This document shows, piece after piece, positions 23,374-31,138 of a DNA stretch of 38,412 bases. Every line of letters starts with the position of its first letter. The first letter of the stretch is position 1. The DNA comes from a virus. A model generated the notes under the pieces. That model was not told where the DNA came from. It did not search any database and saw only the letters and a program-made list of their open reading frames with translations. The stretch spans positions 1-38,412 of IMG/VR virus record IMGVR_UViG_3300025000_000239, one strand, 5' to 3'. The position numbers were made by a program, and so were the translations under genes.

Positions 23374-23637
23374 CTTTTCAACCGGTTTATACCTCGCCAT
23401 CAACCGCTCATACGCCGCCTGGTTCGGTGCCCAGGTACGCATCTTCTCGCAAATATCACAACGGATATCGATCGCGCTCTCGATCACCGCGATAATATCC
23501 ACTTGCGCCGGATCCTGCGTTTCGGTATCAATTGCATGCCTGTACAGCATCAACCGGCTTGAATGCTTTCCTGTTTGCTGCACGATCCCCAGCCCATGCC
23601 CTTGCGAACATCGCCATACCTGAATGTTCTCAGCCAT
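23335..23637 (-). CDS. Small zinc-ribbon-like early protein
   Basis: This 100-residue protein starts MAENIQVWRCSQGHGLGIVQ; Cys and His here with a later CDICEKMRTW may bind one zinc ion. I chose the ATG overlapping the stop of the preceding gene (AATGGCTGA); a GTG three codons upstream is possible. Its last residues (LEIASAENAQT) come from a dispersed repeat. Function unknown; place in the early operon suggests a DNA- or RNA-associated role, without direct support. Confidence 0.62.
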   Translation of the reverse strand: MAENIQVWRCSQGHGLGIVQQTGKHSSRLMLYRHAIDTETQDPAQVDIIAVIESAIDIRCDICEKMRTWAPNQAAYERLMARYKPVEKKLEIASAENAQT

Positions 23638-23914
23638 TTTGGCCACTCTCTTTCTCGGTTTTCTCCTTAAGCCAAAGATAAAACCCTACCTGGCTATCAC
23701 CCAAAGGAGCGCCTTCCGCCAGGTACACCTCATAAAGCTGTTTGTTGATTTTTTTGACAACCTCCATTACTTCGGTTAAGAGAGCTTCCGCACACAGTGA
23801 AACCTTCACGATTGCACTTGTCACTTCCACGGTGATCGCGCCAAGCGTTGTGGCTAATTTCTTGATATCTTCCTCAGGAATTTCCTGATTGATGTGCAGC
23901 TTACTTTCACCCAT
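23630..23914 (-). CDS. Unknown helical early protein
   Basis: This 94-residue protein is mainly helical (IPEEDIKKLATTLGAITVEVTSAIVKVSLCAEALLTEVMEVVKKINKQLYEVYL), with a short C-terminal FYLWLKEKTEK. No motif or membrane segment is convincing. It overlaps both neighbours by a few bases in the early operon and is probably co-translated with them. Confidence 0.6.
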   Translation of the reverse strand: MGESKLHINQEIPEEDIKKLATTLGAITVEVTSAIVKVSLCAEALLTEVMEVVKKINKQLYEVYLAEGAPLGDSQVGFYLWLKEKTEKESGQNG

Positions 23915-24458
23915 TGACGCCTACTTTCCGGCAAACATATTTGCCATCCCTGAATTCGATCTCAGCCTCGATCAGCTCGATCCCCACGCACACATATCTT
24001 TCGGGAACCCAGCCCGCCATCCTCAACGTAACTGGTTTCGTGGGAGGATCATTCGAGAACCCTTCGATCTCGTAAGACTCCGGCGCGTCCTTTGGCAGCT
24101 CACTCACCCAGCACCTCGTCGGATACTCACCCGTCCGCAGCTTGTACAGGCTGGCCGCCATTTCGATTGCCTCGCTCATGCGTTCTTTAGGCGCGATCCA
24201 CCACAGCACACCATATCTCAGGGGGCACCCTTGAAATTCCACCATCTCCCTGGCGTTCCAGGTGATCAGCTCATGGTGCATGTTCAAACCCTCTTCGAAC
24301 CGGCGGTAGATCACCACCGATTGCCTGGCTTCACCCGGAACCAGCTCAAACCACGGGTATACATTCACCGCACGCCCGTACCGGATGATATCCAGCGTCC
24401 GCAGTCCCAGCCGCGAGATCGAATTCTCAACCAGCGTCTCTTCCTGATTCTCTGTCAT
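23907..24458 (-). CDS. Unknown early phage protein, repeat-derived start
   Basis: The 183-residue protein begins MTENQEETLVENSISRLGLRTLDIIRYG. The open frame extends 47 codons upstream, but that part translates the dispersed repeat and the previous gene in another frame. I therefore start at the ATG overlapping the previous stop (ATGA, 24455-24458). Motifs seen are only short (VYPWFELVPGEARQSVVIYRRFEEGL, GCPLRYGVLWWIAPKE). I do not recognise the family. The ribosome site is weak, so translation is probably coupled. Confidence 0.62.
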   Translation of the reverse strand: MTENQEETLVENSISRLGLRTLDIIRYGRAVNVYPWFELVPGEARQSVVIYRRFEEGLNMHHELITWNAREMVEFQGCPLRYGVLWWIAPKERMSEAIEMAASLYKLRTGEYPTRCWVSELPKDAPESYEIEGFSNDPPTKPVTLRMAGWVPERYVCVGIELIEAEIEFRDGKYVCRKVGVNG

Positions 24459-24491
24459 TGCGAGGCGCTCACTGCCGAAGCAATCTCCAAC
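24454..24491. repeat. Dispersed repeat copy forming a stop/start junction
   Basis: GTCATTGCGAGGCGC...GCCGAAGCAATCTCCAAC. On the minus strand it encodes the end of the 24455 gene (LLEIASAVSASQ), and its CAATGAC provides both the TGA of that gene and the ATG of the next. Confidence 0.88.
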
Positions 24492-24778
24492 AAACTGATA
24501 GGCGTACGGCCGTACGCCCGCTCTTGATTTAGAACCATTGGCCAACCCACAATGACCAGATCCTTCAGATACCACCAGCCCGTCTTTCCATCCGGCCACT
24601 CGACCAACCCCAGCCGATTATCGCAATCGATCCTGATCAGCTTCCCATCGTGCAGCCGCGGACGGTCAACGCAGTCCACCACATCCCCAGGATTGAAATT
24701 CTCTTTCGGCCGCATATCCTCCAGCTTCAAGTTGGTGAGGAAGAAAGAGCTCGGAACAAAGTAAGTATGCTTGCCCAT
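24455..24778 (-). CDS. Small early protein with KOW/SH3-like middle
   Basis: This 107-residue protein contains NFNPGDVVDCVDRPRLHDGKLIRIDCDNRLGLVEWPDGKTGWWYLKDL, a beta-barrel pattern similar to small SH3 or KOW-type modules. The last 12 residues come from the dispersed repeat. It touches the previous gene by one base and the next by four. Function unknown. Confidence 0.62.
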   Translation of the reverse strand: MGKHTYFVPSSFFLTNLKLEDMRPKENFNPGDVVDCVDRPRLHDGKLIRIDCDNRLGLVEWPDGKTGWWYLKDLVIVGWPMVLNQERAYGRTPISLLEIASAVSASQ

Positions 24779-25275
24779 TACTCACCTCCAATGTTCACAA
24801 TCCGGTAAACCTTTCCGGAATTATCAACCACGGCTATTTCATCATCCGACATATCCTCATTCGTTTTTACAGGTATGCCAAACAAGGTTTCGTCAGTAAC
24901 GTGAAATTGTGTATTCTGGACAGTACGTAAAGGAACGGTCCGCCTGATCTTATTCTTGAGTGCAGAACTCATGACAAGCTTATAGGGATTGAACAATGCA
25001 AAGAGATCCCGTTGTAAATTTCCAAACCCGCTTAGCTTCTCTTCCTCACAGGTGATAACTGGTTTGATTACGATATCTTCTTCCAGCCATTCGCCCTGTT
25101 TTACAAAATAAAAAATCACTGATCTACCGTCAGGATTTTGGGGTATTGCCCCTTGCACCATTGAGAGTCCTTTTGGAAGTCCAAGATTTACCCGGTAACC
25201 TCTCTTTGTCCCTGTAGTAAAGAAATCCATGAATAATTCAGCGGCAATTTCGATAATGTAATACCCTCTCATCAT
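24778..25275 (-). CDS. Unknown early phage protein
   Basis: This 165-residue protein has no recognised motif. Strands alternate with charged turns (GYRVNLGLPKGLSMVQGAIPQNPDGRSVIFYFV, IVIKPVITCEEEKLSGFG). It ends with DDEIAVVDNSGKVYRIVNIGGE. Two ATG codons in a row follow GGAGGTGA; the first overlaps the previous stop (ATGA). By eye it is somewhat more AT-rich than the genes after it. Confidence 0.6.
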   Translation of the reverse strand: MMRGYYIIEIAAELFMDFFTTGTKRGYRVNLGLPKGLSMVQGAIPQNPDGRSVIFYFVKQGEWLEEDIVIKPVITCEEEKLSGFGNLQRDLFALFNPYKLVMSSALKNKIRRTVPLRTVQNTQFHVTDETLFGIPVKTNEDMSDDEIAVVDNSGKVYRIVNIGGE

Positions 25276-25535
25276 TCACCTCCAGAAACCGTGTTAGTTG
25301 GATCTTCGTGCCCAAAGCATCCTTTTCCGGAATAATCAAAGTTGTCACAAGTCCCGAGAGGAATAACCTTGTGCCCCTCTGATAATTCTTTCCGTAATTC
25401 AGCCCTGGCTTCTTTGCAGGTAAGGACTCTTCCGTTATCGTCTTCAAAAACATTTTTCCAATCCCGCTGGAAGTCTTGAGAAGACATACACAACAGGTGT
25501 TCGACATTCACCCTCATGTGAAAAGACCGGCTCAT
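25272..25535 (-). CDS. Small early protein
   Basis: The 87-residue protein begins MSRSFHMRVNVEHLLCMSSQDFQRDW. I chose this ATG because AAGGAG lies 6 nt before it; two earlier ATGs in frame lie in or before that site. The end has CDNFDYSGKGCFGHEDP, with two Cys and one His that could bind metal. Downstream it overlaps the next gene by 4 bp. Family unknown. Confidence 0.6.
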   Translation of the reverse strand: MSRSFHMRVNVEHLLCMSSQDFQRDWKNVFEDDNGRVLTCKEARAELRKELSEGHKVIPLGTCDNFDYSGKGCFGHEDPTNTVSGGE

Positions 25536-25606
25536 ATTCATCTCCTTGTACTCTTTATGGTTATCATCCAACGACCTGCCTTATTAGTCATTCTGTTGCC
25601 CCTTAC

Positions 25607-25695
25607 GGTATCCCCGTGTTTTCATTGACGGTATCCCCGTGTCACTTTGCGCAGGTATCCCCGCAAAACACACACCGCCACCCGAGGGTATCCAC
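25607..25695. repeat. Iteron cluster GGTATCCCC, four copies
   Basis: GGTATCCCC occurs at 25607, 25630 and 25654, with a variant GGTATCCAC at 25687; start-to-start distances are 23, 24 and 33 bp. Two copies share a longer ACGGTATCCCCGTG context. The fourth reads GTATCCACA, one base from a DnaA-box consensus. The cluster lies directly downstream of the RHH-ParA-ParB genes, where partition operators or centromeres are often placed. Confidence 0.75.
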
Positions 25696-25711
25696 ACACG
25701 CGGGATTTTCA

Positions 25712-26083
25712 TTATTCCGGCAACTCGATCACATACTCGAATTTCGGATTCTTTCCTGCAGGCACCCGGTACCTCCGGACATCAATTTGATAGCCGTTCT
25801 TTTCTGCCTGAAGAAACATCCAGATGGCCAGCTTCGCAATCTGGCTTGCCGAGGTACCATACTCCGCCGCCACTTTCTTGACCTCCTCGATCATCTCTTC
25901 CGGGAGGTCATACAGAGCGCGCTGCCCTTTGCGAGCTTCACCCTTCGCCTTTTCGCGCAGACGCCGCTTGCGTTCCTCGCGAGGAAGAGATCTCTCTCCC
26001 TGCCGCTTGCTCCCGCTCCCCAGCGCTGCCTGCACTGCCGGATCGAGACTTCCATCCAAAAAACCTTCATTGTTTTTGTTCAT
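25712..26083 (-). CDS. Ribbon-helix-helix DNA-binding protein of the partition set
   Basis: The 123-residue protein has a basic unstructured N-terminal half (PREERKRRLREKAKGEARKGQ). A ribbon-helix-helix unit follows: RALYDLPEEMIEEVKKVAAEYGTSASQIAKLAIWMFLQAEK. Such domains form dimers that bind short repeated operators. It follows parA directly and stands beside the GGTATCCCC iterons, so it may be the partition-site binder or autorepressor. The ATG at 26083 is chosen; a GTG at 26104, right after the parA stop, is an alternative. No strong ribosome site is visible for either. Confidence 0.7.
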   Translation of the reverse strand: MNKNNEGFLDGSLDPAVQAALGSGSKRQGERSLPREERKRRLREKAKGEARKGQRALYDLPEEMIEEVKKVAAEYGTSASQIAKLAIWMFLQAEKNGYQIDVRRYRVPAGKNPKFEYVIELPE

Positions 26084-26104
26084 TAGATTCTCAATTCTCA
26101 GCAC

Positions 26105-26848
26105 TTATATGATTTTCAAAAGCTTTTCCAAACACTCCGCATACCCCACCAGCGCCCGCGGATGCCCTTCCAGCTCCCACAGCGTCTTCCCGACCCGGTT
26201 TGCCACCCTGCAGTTCGTATCCTGCGCCACCGGTGGCCACACAAATGATCCGTACGTCGCAGCCAGATTCTCAAGCTGCGCCTGGCTCTCATTCGTCACC
26301 TTGTCATAAAACGTCGGGATGATCCCTGCTAGCTTGCACCTTGACCGCGTTGCCCGCTGCACCGAATCCAGCGATCGCAGCATCTCGATCACACCCTTGA
26401 TCGCGAATTGATCCAGCTTCGTTGGAATGATCAGCAGATCCGCAGCCACCAGTGCCGCCGTGTGCAGAATATCCACGCTTGGCGGGCAGTCCAGGATCAC
26501 CAGGTCAAACGCATATCCCTGCAGCGCATTGCTGATGACCATTTCCCTGAAATCCATCCCGGAAACAGCCACCTTCAACTGCGCCGTGGTCTTATTGGAC
26601 CGGATCACGCTCATTCGTTCTCTTCCGGTGGCAGGCACAGCCACTTTACCGATGGATGCGCCATTGATCAACCAGGAATACAGCTCCGAACCATCATCCA
26701 TACCCAGGGCATCCGCCACATTCCCCTGCGTATCCAGGTCCACCACCAGCACGCTCATCCCCCTGATCGCCGCCCCATGTGCCAGGTTCACCGCCGTAGT
26801 GGTCTTCCCCACCCCGCCTTTTTGATTTGCCACTGTGATAATGGTCAT
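26105..26848 (-). CDS. parA: ParA-family partition ATPase
   Basis: This 247-residue protein has the deviant Walker A motif KGGVGKTT (10-17), VVDLDTQGN (Walker A' region) and FDLVILDCPPS (Walker B), diagnostic of ParA/Soj/MinD-like ATPases. It lacks the N-terminal HTH of type Ia ParA, so it is of the short (Ib/chromosomal) size. The start is set by AAGGAGG a few bases before this ATG; the frame extends nine codons further up. It follows parB with a gap of about 23 bp. ParA works on nucleoid DNA to position plasmids or phage replicons. Confidence 0.93.
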   Translation of the reverse strand: MTIITVANQKGGVGKTTTAVNLAHGAAIRGMSVLVVDLDTQGNVADALGMDDGSELYSWLINGASIGKVAVPATGRERMSVIRSNKTTAQLKVAVSGMDFREMVISNALQGYAFDLVILDCPPSVDILHTAALVAADLLIIPTKLDQFAIKGVIEMLRSLDSVQRATRSRCKLAGIIPTFYDKVTNESQAQLENLAATYGSFVWPPVAQDTNCRVANRVGKTLWELEGHPRALVGYAECLEKLLKII

Positions 26849-26871
26849 CTTTCCTCCTTGTACCATGATGT

Positions 26872-27798
26872 TCATTGCTCGCTCCCTTGTGGGATTTCTT
26901 TTACGATGTACCTTGCCATATCAACGGCAGGGCAATCGCGACACATACTGGCGCTAGATGATGCGTATAAATTACACGCCTTACAGGTTTTTTCGCCGAC
27001 ATCCAAAAGAAAAATCCAACTATCTGGCAATTCACTGTTCTTGATCAGGTTAGTAAGGCTTGTGTGAAGCGCGTTTTTTGGATCGGATTGAGTTTCGTCA
27101 AGCAATTTTTCTAGTCGTGGTTTAACGTTAACAATGTCTTCGCGGCGCAATAATTTTTTACATATTACTTCTGCATCGTGCTGTGTAGCGCCCATTTCGG
27201 CAAGTTTATTGGCTGCTTTTATACGTACCGAACTTGGCAATTTCTTAAGCGCATAATATACGCGCATATCCAAGTTCAGTTTGTGTTTGGCATATAAATC
27301 TTGTATCTCTGGTTCGAACTTCAAAAGGAATAATCTGTTCTCAATTACAGTCCTTCCTTTACCAGCTATGTTTGCAATTTCTTGATGGCTAAAACCCTGG
27401 GCATTAAGTTTCGAATATGCGATTGCTTCGTCAATAGGGGAAAGGTCTTCCCTTTGTACATTCGCAATCAAAGACAATAACAGTTTTGATTTTTCCTCTA
27501 TACCATTTGCTGGTATGATGTGGGCCGGGACAATATCAATTCCTGCCAGAATACTTGCGCGCAGCCTTCTTTCGCCATCCACAAGATGATAAATTTCTTT
27601 GCCCTCTCTGGCATAGGGACCAATTACTACGATAGGATTCAATACACCGTACTTTCGAATTGATTCAGAAAGGCTATCCAAACTCGTTCGATCAAAAGAT
27701 TTGCGGCTTTGATTGGAGTTTCTCTCAATTCGATTTACTGGTATCTCCGCAAAGCTCTTGCCTAGGTTTATCCTCCAGCAGAAACCAACCTCTTTCAT
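26872..27798 (-). CDS. parB: ParB-like partition protein with C-terminal Cys4 motif
   Basis: This 308-residue protein has the ParB/Spo0J nuclease-like CTPase domain: IPVNRIERNSNQSRKSFD, YHLVDGERRLRAS (GERR box) and NVQREDLSPIDEA. An HTH follows (FSHQEIANIAGKGRTVIENRL). Residues about 272-289 hold CKAC and CRDC, a possible zinc site not usual in ParB, where a dimer helix would be expected. GGAGG is placed 6 nt before the ATG. By eye its composition is more AT-rich than that of parA. It precedes parA, the reverse of the common parA-parB order. Confidence 0.92.
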   Translation of the reverse strand: MKEVGFCWRINLGKSFAEIPVNRIERNSNQSRKSFDRTSLDSLSESIRKYGVLNPIVVIGPYAREGKEIYHLVDGERRLRASILAGIDIVPAHIIPANGIEEKSKLLLSLIANVQREDLSPIDEAIAYSKLNAQGFSHQEIANIAGKGRTVIENRLFLLKFEPEIQDLYAKHKLNLDMRVYYALKKLPSSVRIKAANKLAEMGATQHDAEVICKKLLRREDIVNVKPRLEKLLDETQSDPKNALHTSLTNLIKNSELPDSWIFLLDVGEKTCKACNLYASSSASMCRDCPAVDMARYIVKEIPQGSEQ

Positions 27799-28186
27799 CA
27801 AAAGCCTCCATTCAAGATTTGATTCCCTTGGTGAACTTCAGTGCACTTAGCCATTTTCAAAGTACACTGGCCAGTCGTTTTAAGTAGAAAACCGTAGAGA
27901 TTGCAGGGCAAAAATTGCCCTCGGAAATCATATAATTCACTGATATACATAAATACATAACTTTTAACTACTTTTATTAAGTTATTTAGCATTCTTGTTC
28001 TATAAAAGGATGATTTTCCGGACCCAAAATTGGCAAAAAACACCCGGTGTACTTTGGTGTACATTGTGAACATAGGTTGGTGAACAATCTTTGCATTGCA
28101 TTTCTCCCGATTTTTAAAACTGCAAAACAAAGTAGCAGCCCCGGAGTAAGTACACAAAGTACACTGAAGTACACTGAAATCGGAAT
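27799..28186. other. 388-bp non-coding region with decamer repeats and AT-rich core; candidate origin or centromere
   Basis: Copies of AAGTACACTG or close variants lie in three clusters. On the left, two minus-oriented tandem variants (27830-27849) and one plus-oriented copy (27860-27869). In the middle, two minus-oriented tandem copies (28046-28065). On the right, three plus-oriented tandem copies starting at 28148, 28157 and 28167. Tandem copies are 9-10 bp apart, one DNA turn. Between left and middle clusters, 27930-28015 is very AT-rich. The region separates the primase-helicase gene from parB. One weak open frame crosses it but has no ribosome site or family features. Confidence 0.72.
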
Positions 28187-31138
28187 TCACTGCGGGATCT
28201 CCAGCTGCATATCCTTTGGTTTGCCGGGCAGCGGCCCAAAATCAACCGGGTCAATGCCATATTGCCGCGCAAGCTCGAAAATGCGGTCTTGGTCGTAATA
28301 GAACGCGATGCCATCGTGAGACCGTTTTGCTGATTTCATTTGCATATCTTCCCGTATGATCCGGCCAATTTTATGAGGGTACAGATGGTTTCTGTCCGGT
28401 TTTTGATCCTCGTCTGTTGTTGGTTTATCTTCATCCACTGAGTACATGGAATCGATAATTTCATTCGCAATTTTTGTAGCGTCCCCAACTAATATCTTTT
28501 CTTTTCCGTCTGAATCTTTCTTTACCATCCGTTTATTTAGATCAGGGTATTGGTATATTTTCAGAATGGCTTCGATGATCCTGGCAATAATGGTTTGATT
28601 CCTGGTCTGCGCCATCTCGAGATAATATTCACGCATGAATCCTTTGATTTCACTCCGCAGTGATTCATCATCCTGAGCAACCATCATCAATGCGCCGGTA
28701 ATTTGGTTCAACCTGGCAGAAATATCCAGCTCGTAATAACTCTTGTCGATCCTGATCTCCGGCTGCCAATGATGCAGGCGCCAATGCACCATCATGTTCC
28801 TGATGTTCAACGCCCGTTGATGTGTTTCTTCGGTGACTTCCAGGTCGATATTACGCGCGATCAATTCTCGCATTCCCCTCTCTTGAATTTTGAAGGTGAT
28901 AGCCCTGTTCCCAACGGCGTCATCCTTGAAATCTTTCCTCATGCCGATCATCTTCGGGCAGTACGTCGGGTACATCCGGCTTTTGTATGTCTTTTTCCCG
29001 TTCTCGTCGATCACTTCTTCAGATCTCCAGATGGGATGCCCCTTCATGGAGCCAAAATTCAGGAACTTGACAATTTCATTCGATGCGTCGCTTTTTTCAA
29101 TATCCCCCTCGTCAAAAAGAACCGTTGGATGAAACAGATCTACGCTTCTAAACAAGGTGGATACCGTATCGGCACCACCAGCCATCAGCATACGGTAAGA
29201 CACCAGTCCAACCCGGTAAAGCAATTCAGATTTACCAGCTCCGGAAGCTCCCATGGCTCTTAAGTAAGGCAATGCGTTAAAACAGTCATAAAGCCAGGTC
29301 ACTAACACCCAATAGCTGATGATTTTACCCATCAGCTCATTTGAGAGGATATAAACACTGTTGATATAGTTTTCGATATACCCGGCCAGCTCTCCAGCCG
29401 TTTTCAGATCCCCGACTTCGCTTGGGAAAAAAATACCCCGCTCTCTGAATGTTTCTTCCGGAGGATACGGCCTATATTTGATTCCATCGATTGTGACCGA
29501 ATCCCCGCCGTGGACCTTCCCGCTGAGATCTCGCCAGGCTAATTTTGACTGATGTTTTGGTCGATCATAGAGATATTCCAGGAGATATCCACCGATTAGT
29601 CCCCCGAGGGTGAATTGCACGACGTCGCCTTCGTTGTCTTTTTTCTTGGCCTGGTCCAGAATGGTTTTCACCATCCGGGTGAGCTCCCGTTGATCCAACT
29701 GGAGATACTTTGCCAATGTTTTCTGGTATTGCGCCCGTTCAACCTCTTTCATAACCGCTATCGTATTCAATGCCTGGCGGATGGCTTCATCCCTGCCCGC
29801 GCCTTCTTGTTTTCCAGCCCATTTTGAGATCTCCTCAACAAAGGTCGGACTGGTATTCAAATTTACATTCACTTCTTTGAGAAGAACTTCCGGAGAGATC
29901 TCTTTTTGGTTGGCCGCTCGTAAAAGATCGTTTGCATCCTTAATATCGCGATCGTTCCCGTCCGCATCCTTCATGGAGGTGATTCCAGCCACCCCGCGCC
30001 ACCTGACAATACGCGTCATTGGACCCAGCAGTTTGGCAACTTTTAGCGCATTTAATGTTCCAGGAGCATCTTGTGCCAGGTCGAACCGGCTCGTTTTGTC
30101 CAGGTCAAATGTCAGCGACCCAGCTTTATCAGCATCCAGCCCAAGGAAAAACACATTTTCACGCCCTTGTTTTGCTGCACCAATTTTTCTTAATAATTGA
30201 TCATTGGCTGCAACCCCATTTAAGGCGGATCCAGGTATATCCCATTGGTCCAGCGTGATAGCATCAGCCGGGCCTTCAACCACTACACAAATATCTTCTT
30301 CAGGTGACCATTTAGAATTTAGGAAGATTCGCTTTTCACCTACCAGCACGGATGGTGGGTTATATTTTGCGGGCAAATTATCTTCAACGATCCCCCGTAA
30401 GTTGAAATAGACTGTTCGAGCACCTTCAAGGAATGGATATACAATTCGATTCCATCCCACCACTCCGTGGATGTAGCCTTTCTCGATCCATCCATCGAGT
30501 GTCTTTTGGTGATCCGGGTTTTCTTGTAGGTTATGGTCCCTGATCCATTGCGGAACATCCTTGGACAATCCCAGCACAGACACAGCAGCAGGGGACCGCG
30601 AATCGATTCCAAGTTTACCCATCGCGCCCTGGATCTCTTTGCGTAATTTTTCCGTGTTTTCGCGCGCCCCCGTGTACCCAATTCTATTTCTGACAATGGT
30701 TTCATCAGTCCACCCGCGCACTCGACGGCAATAGTCCATAGCAGTAGGATCCGCCAATAATAGTTTGTGAAATACATCACAGGCCACTTCAAGGACATCT
30801 TCCCGTTCCCTCGCAGCATAACGGACCGCAGGATCCTCATTTTTCCAATTCGGGGCGGGCAACCCGGCTCTTGTGCATAAAAACTCCATCGCAGAAGCGA
30901 AGTCACAACCCATGCGCTTCATGACCCAGTTAATAACATCCCCGTGCTCGTCGCCATTAGAAAACCACCAGTACCGTTGATTATGGATATCGATCTTCAG
31001 CCCATGTTGTTCACTGGTCATAACGTTTCTTCCGTGCCCAATAATCGTATACCCGCCAAACTTAGGATCAGCGATCACATCCTCAATTCTGTTCACCTGT
31101 TTTACTTGATCAATTAAATCTTTTATGCTTAGCGTCAA
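28187..31138 (-). CDS. Primase-helicase replication protein
   Basis: This 983-residue protein fuses a DnaG-like primase with a helicase-like ATPase. Residues 15-95 resemble the CHC2 zinc-finger region (GYTIIGHGRNVMTSEQHGLKIDIHNQRYWWFSNGDEHGDVINWVMK), but the zinc Cys residues are lacking. A TOPRIM domain follows with VVVEGPADA (Glu288) and FLGLDADKAG (Asp335, Asp337). The ATPase part has Walker A GASGAGKS (630-637) and Walker B PTVLFDEGD (Asp676, Glu677), similar to P4/DUF927-type plasmid and phage helicases. The start is TTG with GGAGGT 6 nt before it. It probably primes and unwinds at the nearby repeat-rich region. Confidence 0.88.
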   Translation of the reverse strand: MTLSIKDLIDQVKQVNRIEDVIADPKFGGYTIIGHGRNVMTSEQHGLKIDIHNQRYWWFSNGDEHGDVINWVMKRMGCDFASAMEFLCTRAGLPAPNWKNEDPAVRYAAREREDVLEVACDVFHKLLLADPTAMDYCRRVRGWTDETIVRNRIGYTGARENTEKLRKEIQGAMGKLGIDSRSPAAVSVLGLSKDVPQWIRDHNLQENPDHQKTLDGWIEKGYIHGVVGWNRIVYPFLEGARTVYFNLRGIVEDNLPAKYNPPSVLVGEKRIFLNSKWSPEEDICVVVEGPADAITLDQWDIPGSALNGVAANDQLLRKIGAAKQGRENVFFLGLDADKAGSLTFDLDKTSRFDLAQDAPGTLNALKVAKLLGPMTRIVRWRGVAGITSMKDADGNDRDIKDANDLLRAANQKEISPEVLLKEVNVNLNTSPTFVEEISKWAGKQEGAGRDEAIRQALNTIAVMKEVERAQYQKTLAKYLQLDQRELTRMVKTILDQAKKKDNEGDVVQFTLGGLIGGYLLEYLYDRPKHQSKLAWRDLSGKVHGGDSVTIDGIKYRPYPPEETFRERGIFFPSEVGDLKTAGELAGYIENYINSVYILSNELMGKIISYWVLVTWLYDCFNALPYLRAMGASGAGKSELLYRVGLVSYRMLMAGGADTVSTLFRSVDLFHPTVLFDEGDIEKSDASNEIVKFLNFGSMKGHPIWRSEEVIDENGKKTYKSRMYPTYCPKMIGMRKDFKDDAVGNRAITFKIQERGMRELIARNIDLEVTEETHQRALNIRNMMVHWRLHHWQPEIRIDKSYYELDISARLNQITGALMMVAQDDESLRSEIKGFMREYYLEMAQTRNQTIIARIIEAILKIYQYPDLNKRMVKKDSDGKEKILVGDATKIANEIIDSMYSVDEDKPTTDEDQKPDRNHLYPHKIGRIIREDMQMKSAKRSHDGIAFYYDQDRIFELARQYGIDPVDFGPLPGKPKDMQLEIPQ

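Noticed and set aside
25607-25695. CRISPR array
   Set aside because: Repeats are 9-14 bp with irregular short spacing; far too short for CRISPR, and no cas genes are present.
28000-28110. 33-codon frame with CxxC on the minus strand in the repeat region
   Set aside because: GGGAG is too close to the ATG, and the frame crosses decamer repeats; support too weak.
27798-28190. 130-codon minus-strand frame between parB and primase-helicase
   Set aside because: Translates the decamer repeats and AT-rich core; no ribosome site, and composition unlike the other genes.
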